Part shown: positions 13,224-20,782 of the stretch, piece by piece
Numbering within the stretch: the first letter of the stretch is position 1
How the letters are laid out: every line of letters begins with the position of its first letter
NCBI GenBank assembly: GCA_050289385.1
Contig: JBNKFQ010000191.1
Span: 1-25,313 of the forward strand
Direction: 5' to 3'
Length of the DNA stretch: 25,313 nt
From: JBNKFQ01 sp050289385
GTDB lineage: Bacteria; Pseudomonadota; Gammaproteobacteria; Pseudomonadales; Porticoccaceae
The notes under the pieces: model-generated
Databases searched by the model: none
What the model saw: the letters and a program-made list of their open reading frames with translations, nothing else
What the model was told of the DNA's origin: nothing
Made by a program: the position numbers and the translations under genes

Positions 13224-14897
13224 CTATTCGGCCGCGAGTTCCAGCATTTCGCGCGCGTGGGTTCGAGTTTGGGCAGTAATTTTGACGCCACCCAGCATTC
13301 GCGCCACTTCTTCCACTCGATCGTCCCCGAGCAATACATCCAGACGAGTATGCGTATGTTTTTTGTCGCTCGCCTTGCTGACCTGCAAGTGGTGGTGGGC
13401 GCGGCTCGCCACCTGGGGCAGGTGGGTGACACAAATGACCTGCCCGGCCTCTCCCAGATCGCGCAACAGTGAGCCCACTACATCGGCAGTGGCGCCGCCA
13501 ATACCGACATCAACCTCATCAAAGACCAGGGTCGGAATCGCAGAGGTGCGAGCGGTAACCACCTGTATAGCCAGGCTGATACGCGACAATTCGCCCCCTG
13601 AGGCCACCCGTGCCAGAGGTTTGTGGGATTGGCCCGGGTTGGTGCTCACCAGAAACTCGACGTGTTCAAGTCCGTGTGGACCCTGGCGATCTGCCGCCAG
13701 TGGCGTTAATTCTATTTGCAGGTCAGCGCCTTTCATTGCCAGTCCGGGGAAGTGACGGTTGACCGAGCTGGCCAGTTTACCAGCGGTTTTGCCCCGTTTT
13801 TCAGACAGCCTGGTGGCACAGTCCCGATAGTGTTGGTGCAGTGTTTCTGCCTCTTGTGTCAGGCTTTCCAGGTTTTGTCCGTTCCCTGACAGCCGTTCCA
13901 GCTCTTGGCGCAACTCACGGTGCAGAGTGGTCAGTTCTTCGGCCGGAATGCGATGTTTGCGCGCTAGTTGATAGATCAGATTCAGGCGCTCCTCGATTTC
14001 TGCAAGCTTTTGCGGGTCCAGTTCAAAGCTGTCTATATGGTGTCGCAGGGTATGACTGGCTTCATCTACCTGGATGCGGGCGCTGTTTAGCAGATCTTCT
14101 ACCTCGACAAGACTGGCGTTTTTGTGTGTGATGCCCGCCAGTAGTGAGGACGCCTGATTGAGTCCGGCCAGCAAGTTGTAGTCTTCGTCTTCACTGCACA
14201 GCCCTGCCAGCCGCTGGCTGTCGGTCACAATGGTCTCTGCGTTGGCCAACAGTTTTTGCTGGCGCTCCAGTTCCGGTAATTCGCCTTCGGCCAGGGCGAG
14301 TTGATCCAGCTCCTCGACCTGAAAACCCAACAGCTCGCGCCGAGCATCAAGTTCGGCGCTGTTGCTCGACAACTGCTCCAGTTGCTCTTGCACAGTTCGC
14401 CATTGGCGCCAGGCGGCAGTGACATCTGCCGTCAGTTTGCCGTGTTGGCCAAAGGCGTCGAGCAACTTGCGATGGGTTTCGCGGCGCAGCAGCGATTGGT
14501 GTTCGTGCTGGCTGTGGATATCAATCAGCAGATCGCCGCATTGCTGCAGTTGCTGCATGGTGGCGGGCTGGCCATTGATGTAACCGCGGGATCTGCCTTC
14601 GCGGGTCCAGACCCGGCGCAGCAAGCACTCACTTTCGGCTTCAAAATCGTGTTGTTCCAGCCACTGGTTGGCCTCGGGTATCTCGCTGATGTCAAAGCAG
14701 GCGGTTACCTCGGCACGATCTGCATCGTTGCGGATTTGCCCGCTGTCGGCGCGGTCGCCCAGGGCCATGCCCAGAGCGTCCAGCATCAGTGATTTGCCGG
14801 CACCGGTTTCGCCGGTAAGAGCGGTCATGCCGGTTTTGAACTCCACCTCCAGTGTTTCCACCAGCGTAAAGTTCTTGATGTGTAATGAAACGAGCAC
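13224..14897 (-). CDS. recN: DNA repair ATPase RecN
   Basis: A 557-residue SMC-like protein used in double-strand-break repair. It has Walker A GETGAGKS (residues 29-36), a long central coiled coil with a hinge (about 150-370), the ABC signature SGGELSR (about 434) and Walker B LVFDEVDVGIGG (about 460). Length matches the family. The start is a GTG at 14897, giving the family N-terminus MLxxLxIKNF; no ATG fits. The Shine-Dalgarno sequence is weak. No LexA-type CTG-N10-CAG box is seen before it, although recN is commonly SOS-controlled. It is divergent from grpE, with element B between them. Confidence 0.97.
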   Translation of the reverse strand: MLVSLHIKNFTLVETLEVEFKTGMTALTGETGAGKSLMLDALGMALGDRADSGQIRNDADRAEVTACFDISEIPEANQWLEQHDFEAESECLLRRVWTREGRSRGYINGQPATMQQLQQCGDLLIDIHSQHEHQSLLRRETHRKLLDAFGQHGKLTADVTAAWRQWRTVQEQLEQLSSNSAELDARRELLGFQVEELDQLALAEGELPELERQQKLLANAETIVTDSQRLAGLCSEDEDYNLLAGLNQASSLLAGITHKNASLVEVEDLLNSARIQVDEASHTLRHHIDSFELDPQKLAEIEERLNLIYQLARKHRIPAEELTTLHRELRQELERLSGNGQNLESLTQEAETLHQHYRDCATRLSEKRGKTAGKLASSVNRHFPGLAMKGADLQIELTPLAADRQGPHGLEHVEFLVSTNPGQSHKPLARVASGGELSRISLAIQVVTARTSAIPTLVFDEVDVGIGGATADVVGSLLRDLGEAGQVICVTHLPQVASRAHHHLQVSKASDKKHTHTRLDVLLGDDRVEEVARMLGGVKITAQTRTHAREMLELAAE

Positions 14898-14953
14898 GTT
14901 GGATTACATGTCCTGATTATTGTTTGTTGTCAGGGCCCATCATATACGGAAAG

Positions 14954-15080
14954 AGTCGGAAGTCGGAAGTCGGAAGCAAACCCCAAACCCCCAAGCCCCC
15001 AAACCTGGCAGGCTCAATTACCACGTTGCCGAGCGCAGCGATGGCGCGTGCCGTTAGCTTCCGACCTCCGACTTCCGACT
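14954..15080. repeat. Heptamer-armed inverted-repeat element B
   Basis: Arms of 24 bases (14954-14977 and 15057-15080) are built from the unit GTCGGAA and differ at one base. The ~79-base core begins with C-runs of 4, 5, 5 and 2 (14981-15005), a possible G-quadruplex on the minus strand, and is unlike the cores of A and C. The element sits in the recN-grpE gap and ends eight bases before the heat-shock -35 box. Confidence 0.8.
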
Positions 15081-15088
15081 CAAAAAAC

Positions 15089-15116
15089 CTTGAATCCACA
15101 AAACCCACCCCCATAT
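15089..15116 (+). promoter_or_regulatory. Sigma-32 heat-shock promoter of grpE
   Basis: CTTGAA (15089-15094) and CCCCATAT (15109-15116) are separated by 14 bases. Both boxes match the sigma-32 consensus (CTTGAA, CCCCATNT) at every defined base. Transcription should start near 15123, leaving a leader of about 27 bases before the grpE GTG. Confidence 0.85.
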
Positions 15117-15149
15117 AGGCCCCGAGCCAAAAATACACGGAGTACAGTC

Positions 15150-15722
15150 GTGTCCACCAAACAAGAAAACAGCGGCAGCGATCGACCGGAGCCGGAAGCT
15201 GCAGAAAGAGTATCAGAAGAGGTAGCAGAGGAAGTGACGGAAGAAGGTGTAGAACAGCAGGAGCAGTCTACCGATGAGGCCTTTGCAGCGTTGCAGGAAG
15301 ACCTGGTGCATGCTCGCGAAGACGTGCTGCGAGCCCAGGCCGAAATGCAAAACTTGCGTCGTCGCGCCGAACGCGACGTTGAAAACGCCCACAAATACGC
15401 GCTGGACAAATTTGTCGGTGAATTACTGCCGGTGGTAGACAACCTGGAACGTGCTCTGGCGGCCGACAGCGAAGGTAGCCAGGCAGTACTCGAAGGCATT
15501 GAACTCACGCTGAAAAGCTTTATGGATGTCTTGAAACGCTTCAATGTGGAACAGATAGACCCCCATGGCCAGCCCTTTGATCCGGGATTACACCAGGCCA
15601 TGAGCATGGTGCCGAATCCGGATATGGAGCCAAACACGGTGATGGAGGTGTTCCAGAAGGGTTATACCCTCAATGGACGGCTGGTGCGGCCGGCGATGGT
15701 TGTTGTTGCCAGGAATGAATGA
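15150..15722 (+). CDS. grpE: Nucleotide exchange factor GrpE
   Basis: A 190-residue cytoplasmic cofactor that releases ADP from DnaK. An acidic, disordered N-terminus (to about 45) is followed by the long dimerisation helix (about 46-100, with AEMQNLRRRAERDVENAHKY) and the C-terminal beta domain that contacts DnaK (FDPGLHQAMSMV, GYTLNGRLVRPAMVVV). The start is a GTG at 15150 with GGAG seven bases upstream; the frame extends further but into the promoter. It is first of grpE-dnaK-dnaJ. Confidence 0.97.
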   Translation: MSTKQENSGSDRPEPEAAERVSEEVAEEVTEEGVEQQEQSTDEAFAALQEDLVHAREDVLRAQAEMQNLRRRAERDVENAHKYALDKFVGELLPVVDNLERALAADSEGSQAVLEGIELTLKSFMDVLKRFNVEQIDPHGQPFDPGLHQAMSMVPNPDMEPNTVMEVFQKGYTLNGRLVRPAMVVVARNE

Positions 15723-15734
15723 TTCCGGGTAGCC

Positions 15735-15762
15735 CTTGAAAGTGAAATATTCAGGCCCATTA
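15735..15762 (+). promoter_or_regulatory. Second, weaker sigma-32-like promoter before dnaK
   Basis: A perfect CTTGAA (15735-15740) is followed after 14 bases by GCCCATTA (15755-15762), which keeps the CCCAT core but misses two defined bases of CCCCATNT. It would give a leader of about 115 bases before dnaK, allowing dnaK-dnaJ expression apart from grpE. Confidence 0.55.
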
Positions 15763-15882
15763 TTCAGGTATATGAAAGACACATTTACATTAATTTCAGA
15801 TACATAACGCTCACATTTTTTGTCGGGCAGGAAACAGAGCACAGTTGACAGAACAAGTTGACAGAATTCGGAGAGAAAGCAA

Positions 15883-17817
15883 ATGGGAAAGATAATCGGT
15901 ATTGACCTGGGCACCACCAACTCTTGTGTAGCGGTGATGGAAGGTGACAAGGCCAAGGTAATCGAAAACGCCGAGGGTGCGCGGACTACGCCGTCTATTG
16001 TGGCATTTACAGAAGACGATGAGACCCTGGTCGGTCAATCGGCCAAGCGTCAGGCCGTAACTAACCCGAACAACACTCTGTTTGCCGTCAAGCGTCTGAT
16101 CGGCCGCCGTTTTGAAGACGATGTTGTGCAAAAAGACATCAAAATGGTGCCTTACAAGATTATCAAGGCAGACAACGGTGATGCCTGGGTAGAGGTAAAG
16201 GGCGAGCAAAAAGCGGCCCCGCAGATTTCTGCCGAGGTGTTGAAAAAAATGAAGAAGACCGCCGAAGACTACCTCGGTGAAAGCGTTAAGGAAGCCGTGA
16301 TTACTGTACCGGCCTACTTCAATGACTCCCAGCGTCAGGCGACTAAAGATGCCGGCCGCATTGCGGGTCTCGACGTCAAGCGGATCATTAACGAGCCTAC
16401 TGCAGCGGCACTGGCCTACGGTATGGACAAAACCCCCGGTGACCGGGTAATCGCTGTATACGACCTCGGCGGTGGTACCTTCGATATTTCCATCATCGAA
16501 ATTGCCGATGTAGATGGTGAACATCAGTTTGAAGTGCTTTCCACCAATGGCGACACCTTCCTGGGTGGTGAAGACTTTGACTTGCGCTTGATTGAATATC
16601 TGGCAGACGAGTTCAAGAAAGAGAACGGCATTGACCTGCACAGTGACCCATTGGCGCTACAGCGCCTTAAAGAGGCCGCCGAAAAGGCCAAAATAGAATT
16701 GTCTTCCAGTCAACAGACCGAAGTGAATTTGCCATACATTACTGCCGACTCTACCGGTCCCAAACACCTGGTGGTGAAACTGACTCGGGCGAAATTGCAG
16801 TCGTTGGTGGAACAGCTGGTACAGCGCTCCCTGGAGCCCTGCCGCATTGCCCTTAAGGATGCTGGCAAATCAGCCTCGGATATCAACGATGTCATTTTGG
16901 TGGGTGGTCAAACCCGCATGCCACTGGTTCAGGAAAAAGTAACCGAATTTTTTGGCAAGGAACCACGCAAGGACGTAAACCCCGACGAGGCCGTGGCTAT
17001 TGGCGCTGCTATCCAGGGTGCGGTGTTGTCTGGCGACGTTAAAGACGTATTGTTGTTGGATGTGACGCCATTGACCCTGGGTATTGAAACCATGGGTGGT
17101 GTGGCCACTCCGTTGATCGAAAAGAACACGACGATTCCCACCAAGAAGTCGCAGATCTTTTCGACGGCTGATGACAACCAGACTGCGGTGACCATTCATG
17201 TTGTGCAAGGCGAACGCAAGCAGGCAGGCCAGAACAAGTCTCTGGGCCGCTTTGACCTGGCAGATATACCGCCGGCACCTCGTGGTATGCCCCAGATTGA
17301 AGTCACCTTTGATATCGACGCCAACGGTATTTTGAACGTAGGTGCCAAAGACAAGGCCACCGGCAAAGAGCAGTCCATTGTTATCAAGGCATCTTCCGGT
17401 CTGTCGGATGAAGAAGTTGACAAAATGGTCGCTGATGCCGAATCGCACGCCGCCGAAGACCAGAAGTTCGAAGAGCTGGTGCAAGCGCGCAATACCGCAG
17501 ACGGTTTGGCTCACGCAGCCAAAAAGACCCTTGAAGAAGCGGGTGACAAGGCCACTGAAGAAGAGAAGTCTGCCATCGAAGCCGCTATCGCCGAAGTGGA
17601 AGAGGCGGTGAAAGGTGACGACAAGGACAAAATGGACGAAGCGGCCAAAAAGCTTTCTGAAGTATCCGGCACGCTGGCGCAAAAACTCTATGCCGAACAG
17701 GCTAAGGCAGGTGGCGAGCAAGGCCAGGCTGACGGGGCAGAGGCTTCTTCCTCCGAGCAATCGGGTGGCGAAGATGTTGTCGATGCCGAATTTGAAGAAG
17801 TGAAGGATGATAAATAA
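15883..17817 (+). CDS. dnaK: Hsp70 chaperone DnaK
   Basis: A 644-residue ATP-driven chaperone. The nucleotide-binding domain (1-385) has GIDLGTTNSCVAVMEG at the start, the VPAYFNDSQRQATKDAGRIA segment, YDLGGGTFDIS (phosphate 2) and the GGQTRMP adenosine motif. The linker DVLLLDVTPLTLGIETMGG leads into the substrate-binding domain, then the helical lid, a Gln/Gly/Ser-rich tail and the terminal EFEEVKDDK, similar to the EEVKD end of E. coli DnaK. GGAG lies nine bases before the ATG. It is followed, after a repeat-element-filled gap of 210 bases, by dnaJ. Confidence 0.98.
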   Translation: MGKIIGIDLGTTNSCVAVMEGDKAKVIENAEGARTTPSIVAFTEDDETLVGQSAKRQAVTNPNNTLFAVKRLIGRRFEDDVVQKDIKMVPYKIIKADNGDAWVEVKGEQKAAPQISAEVLKKMKKTAEDYLGESVKEAVITVPAYFNDSQRQATKDAGRIAGLDVKRIINEPTAAALAYGMDKTPGDRVIAVYDLGGGTFDISIIEIADVDGEHQFEVLSTNGDTFLGGEDFDLRLIEYLADEFKKENGIDLHSDPLALQRLKEAAEKAKIELSSSQQTEVNLPYITADSTGPKHLVVKLTRAKLQSLVEQLVQRSLEPCRIALKDAGKSASDINDVILVGGQTRMPLVQEKVTEFFGKEPRKDVNPDEAVAIGAAIQGAVLSGDVKDVLLLDVTPLTLGIETMGGVATPLIEKNTTIPTKKSQIFSTADDNQTAVTIHVVQGERKQAGQNKSLGRFDLADIPPAPRGMPQIEVTFDIDANGILNVGAKDKATGKEQSIVIKASSGLSDEEVDKMVADAESHAAEDQKFEELVQARNTADGLAHAAKKTLEEAGDKATEEEKSAIEAAIAEVEEAVKGDDKDKMDEAAKKLSEVSGTLAQKLYAEQAKAGGEQGQADGAEASSSEQSGGEDVVDAEFEEVKDDK

Positions 17818-17822
17818 GTTAG

Positions 17823-18006
17823 ACGTTGGAAGTTAGAGGTTGGACGTGAAAACCAGTCCGTAGCCTGGATGATGGCTGAGCGGAATTCGGGCGATCAAAT
17901 GTGGTCTGCTCGGGTTTCGCTTCGCTGTTTTCGGGTTGCACGTTATCAACCAACCGAGCGAAGTGATGGTGTGAACAACTTGCTTCCAACTTCCAACTTC
18001 CAACTT
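17823..18006. repeat. Heptamer-armed inverted-repeat element C
   Basis: Arms of 24 bases (17823-17846 and 17983-18006) are built from GTTGGAA units and match at 20 of 24 positions. The right arm is a clean triple repeat and the left has drifted. The core (~136 bases) contains GTAGCCTGGATGATGGC, like REP-type motifs of other bacteria, and shares CGATCAAATG with element D. It starts six bases after the dnaK stop and ends 21 bases before the dnaJ start, inside the operon. Confidence 0.75.
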
Positions 18007-18027
18007 AATAAGTAAGCAGACAAACAC

Positions 18028-19155
18028 ATGTCCAAACGCGACTACTATGAAATTCTCGGCGTTGCCAAAAACGCGTCAGAAGCGGATATAAAAAAGTCCT
18101 ATCGTCGTATTGCAATGAAACATCACCCGGATCGCAATCCGGACAGTAAAGAGTCAGAGGATGTATTCAAGGAAGCGACCGAAGCGTATGAAGTGCTTGC
18201 CGACAAGGAAAAGCGTGCCGCCTACGACCAGTTTGGCCACGCCGGTGTAGATGCCAACGGCTTTGGTGCCGGTGGTGGGCAAGGCGCCGGCTTTGGCAAT
18301 TTCGGCGATATTTTTGGTGATGTTTTTGGTGACATTTTCGGTGGTGCCCGGGGCCAGGGGCGCGGTGGCCCGCGCAGAGGCGCCGATCTCAGCTACACGC
18401 TGGAACTGACCCTGGAAGAAGCCGTTAAAGGTATTACCAAAAAAATCCATATTCCAACCCTGATCAACTGCGAAGAATGCAGCGGCAGTGGCGCAAAAAA
18501 AGGTACGTCGCCCGCGACATGTGACACCTGTAACGGCGTTGGCCAGGTGCGTATGCAGCAAGGTTTTTTCGCCGTGCAGCAAGCGTGCCCCAAATGTCGT
18601 GGTCGGGGCAAGGTGATCACTGATCCCTGCCGCAGTTGTCATGGTCGGGGTCGCATCGAAAAACAGAAAACCCTTTCGGTCAATATTCCACCGGGTGTTG
18701 ATACCGGTGATCGAATTCGCCTGTCTGGCGAAGGTGAAGCAGGGCCCGATGGTGGTCCGGCGGGTGATGTTTATGTGCAAGTATCGGTGCGTGAACACAA
18801 CATCTTTCATCGCGATGGCAACAACCTGTACTGCGAGGTGCCGATCAGTTTTTTTGACGCGGCCCTGGGCGGTGAGCTGGAAGTGCCTACCCTTGGCGGA
18901 CGTGTCAAGCTCAAGGTGCCCGCCGAAACCCAGACCGGCAAGCTGTTTCGCATGCGCGGTAAGGGAGTGACGCCGGTGCGCGGTGGTGCGCCGGGAGACT
19001 TGCTCTGCAGGGTTGTGGTGGAAACACCGGTCAAGCTCAGCGCCGAACAAAAAGATCTGATGGAACAATTGCAGGCAAGCTTTGAGGGCGGCGAACATTC
19101 GCCGCGCAAATCTTCATGGTTTGACGGTGTTAAAAGCTTTTTTGACAGTCTTTGA
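18028..19155 (+). CDS. dnaJ: Hsp40 co-chaperone DnaJ
   Basis: A 375-residue type I J-protein that delivers substrates to DnaK and stimulates its ATPase. The J domain (1-70) has HPD at 33-35. A Gly/Phe-rich stretch follows (about 76-115). The zinc-binding domain has four CxxCxGxG motifs at Cys148, 165, 187 and 201. The C-terminal substrate domains and dimerisation tail complete it at the usual length. The Shine-Dalgarno sequence is weak. No sigma-32 boxes are seen between dnaK and dnaJ, so it depends on read-through past element C. Confidence 0.98.
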   Translation: MSKRDYYEILGVAKNASEADIKKSYRRIAMKHHPDRNPDSKESEDVFKEATEAYEVLADKEKRAAYDQFGHAGVDANGFGAGGGQGAGFGNFGDIFGDVFGDIFGGARGQGRGGPRRGADLSYTLELTLEEAVKGITKKIHIPTLINCEECSGSGAKKGTSPATCDTCNGVGQVRMQQGFFAVQQACPKCRGRGKVITDPCRSCHGRGRIEKQKTLSVNIPPGVDTGDRIRLSGEGEAGPDGGPAGDVYVQVSVREHNIFHRDGNNLYCEVPISFFDAALGGELEVPTLGGRVKLKVPAETQTGKLFRMRGKGVTPVRGGAPGDLLCRVVVETPVKLSAEQKDLMEQLQASFEGGEHSPRKSSWFDGVKSFFDSL

Positions 19156-19626
19156 AAGTTAACTGCAAGAGTGAGCGTTCTGGCATTCTCATGACCCATG
19201 CGAATATGAATGAAAAACTCTGATATAGACTGCATTTGTATAAACCACCTCTCCTGATTTGCCTGTCGTCCTCTTTCCAGGGAGTCTGTGAACGTGAGTG
19301 CATATAATCCGAGGCTCCCAATCTCAGAGGCTTCGGTGGTTTTTCTGTTCTACCCCTTGTTGACCAGCGTTTTTCCGGCAGGAACACTTCACAGACAGTT
19401 CTTTAAAAAGACAGGGTGATTTGACCACTCGCACGTTAATCGAATAGAAAGCAGGTACAAAACAGATAGACGGGCATTATCCGGGACGTCTTCACCCTCT
19501 ATACAATGTTCATTCATTGCTCAACAGGGAAATGGAACTGGGGCGCACCGGTATTTCTGTCAATCCGAATTTCTTTTAAAAACAATTGGATAGCTAAATC
19601 AGGCCAAGACCAGGTGAATTCAACTT
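19156..19626. other. 471-base gap after dnaJ, no gene seen
   Basis: No convincing coding frame or RNA gene is seen on either strand. The gap holds a weak hairpin-plus-T-tract (19309-19344), and a TATAAT at 19303-19308 without a fitting -35. The promoter of the following exported-protein operon is probably near its right end, but I cannot place it. Confidence 0.5.
19309..19344 (+). terminator. Possible intrinsic terminator after dnaJ
   Basis: CCGAGGCT (19309-19316) can pair with GGCTTCGG (19329-19336), including two G-U pairs, followed by TTTTT at 19340-19344. It lies about 150 bases after the dnaJ stop. The stem is short and the loop is 12 bases, so this is a modest call. Confidence 0.35.
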
Positions 19627-20760
19627 ATGAACCCATTGATGACACTTTCAAAGCGCACTAACCGCAAAAAATATGTTTCCCGGTTGTGGTCGGTTGCCGC
19701 GCTGGTGACTGCAGTTTTTCTGTCGCTACCGTCACAGGCAGAAACCAGGGGCTATGTCATTTATTACATGCATCTGGCTACCCATGCCGACCCCCGCAAT
19801 TGCCCCGAGGGAGAAAAACGCGACAGCGGCGCAGTATTGGCGCGTGCCCTCAAGCTCAGAGGCTACAGCGCTGAAGAAGCCAAAAAGCTTCTTGATGGCA
19901 GTGAAAGCGACTTCAGTCCGGTGCTTGGGGAGATTGAGCGCAATCGTGGTTTTAAAAACGGAAAACCGGCCAATGTCGCCAACTACCCGGACTCTTCCCC
20001 TGATCCCAAATTGGCCACGGTAAATGGCCCCTATGCCTATGGGTTTAATCTGAATGGCAAGGTCGAGGAATCCCCCGGCGCCTTTGAAGACCCGGAAACC
20101 GGTGAAAAGGGTGTCGATAACCAGCTGTTTAGAGCGGTGGGCTGCGCCGACAACTACAATTTTAGTTTGCCAAAACGCCCCTATAGCATTAAAGCCTTTT
20201 GGGATCTTTTTTCCGTCGGTAGTCCGGCCTGGTTAATGGCGGTGACGACAGACGATTTCGATGCCGGCGGTTCTGCCACAGTGACATTTTATAACGCGAT
20301 CTCCAGCCGCCGTCAGGATGCTGCGTCCAAAACCATGCGCAATATGACGTATGTTATCGATCCCTCCTCGCGCACCAGTGGCGAGTTCAGAGGTGTCATT
20401 CGCAATGGCGTATTTACCTCTGAACCGGGAACAGGCAAATTATTTATGGAGCAACCTAACTACCAGGCTATTCCGGAAATGGATCTGACGCAGGCGCGTT
20501 TGCGTATCAACTTCGATCCCAAAACCGGAGATGCAGGCGGTTATGTGGCCGGTTACCTGCCATGGTTGAACTTCTGGTTTACCGGCCCCGGCGGTGGCCT
20601 CGATATTGTCAATACGTGGTACCGTTTCAATGAACTGGCAGACGCCAGTCCGGACCCTGAAACCGGTAAAAATACTGCGATCTCCGCTACCTTTCGCCTC
20701 GACGCGGCGCCCGCTTTTATTGCTCGTGTCGACGGTCAATTGATCGCCACAACCCACTAG
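19627..20760 (+). CDS. Exported protein of unknown function, first gene of DUF1592/DUF1552 cluster
   Basis: A 377-residue protein I cannot assign to a named family. The basic N-terminus is followed by a hydrophobic stretch and a cleavage site (LPSQA|ET, about residues 39-40), so it is exported. The mature part has no CxxCH haem site and two cysteines (NCPEGEKRDSG and GCADNYNF) that could form a disulfide. It has several aromatic and Gly/Pro-rich segments, such as GYVAGYLPWLNFWFTGPGGG. AGGTGA precedes the ATG by about ten bases. The next gene starts 22 bases after its stop. It probably works with the cytochrome-type and Tat-exported proteins encoded next. Confidence 0.8.
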   Translation: MNPLMTLSKRTNRKKYVSRLWSVAALVTAVFLSLPSQAETRGYVIYYMHLATHADPRNCPEGEKRDSGAVLARALKLRGYSAEEAKKLLDGSESDFSPVLGEIERNRGFKNGKPANVANYPDSSPDPKLATVNGPYAYGFNLNGKVEESPGAFEDPETGEKGVDNQLFRAVGCADNYNFSLPKRPYSIKAFWDLFSVGSPAWLMAVTTDDFDAGGSATVTFYNAISSRRQDAASKTMRNMTYVIDPSSRTSGEFRGVIRNGVFTSEPGTGKLFMEQPNYQAIPEMDLTQARLRINFDPKTGDAGGYVAGYLPWLNFWFTGPGGGLDIVNTWYRFNELADASPDPETGKNTAISATFRLDAAPAFIARVDGQLIATTH

Positions 20761-20782
20761 CCTTGTCCAGGGAAATATATCT

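Noticed and set aside
14898..14953. LexA (SOS) box upstream of recN
   Set aside because: A CTG...CAG pair is present, but the spacing is far from the N10 of gammaproteobacterial LexA sites.
15843..15866. 11-base direct repeat AGTTGACAGAA (twice, 13-base period) before dnaK, containing two TTGACA
   Set aside because: No -10 box lies at a suitable distance. It could be an operator, but with two copies only I see no basis for a call.
15811..19098. Long minus-strand ORFs opposite dnaK and dnaJ (15811-16641, 16870-17760, 18154-19098)
   Set aside because: They lie antisense to highly conserved chaperone genes and show no recognisable domains or ribosome sites. Open antisense frames are common opposite genes with strong codon bias.
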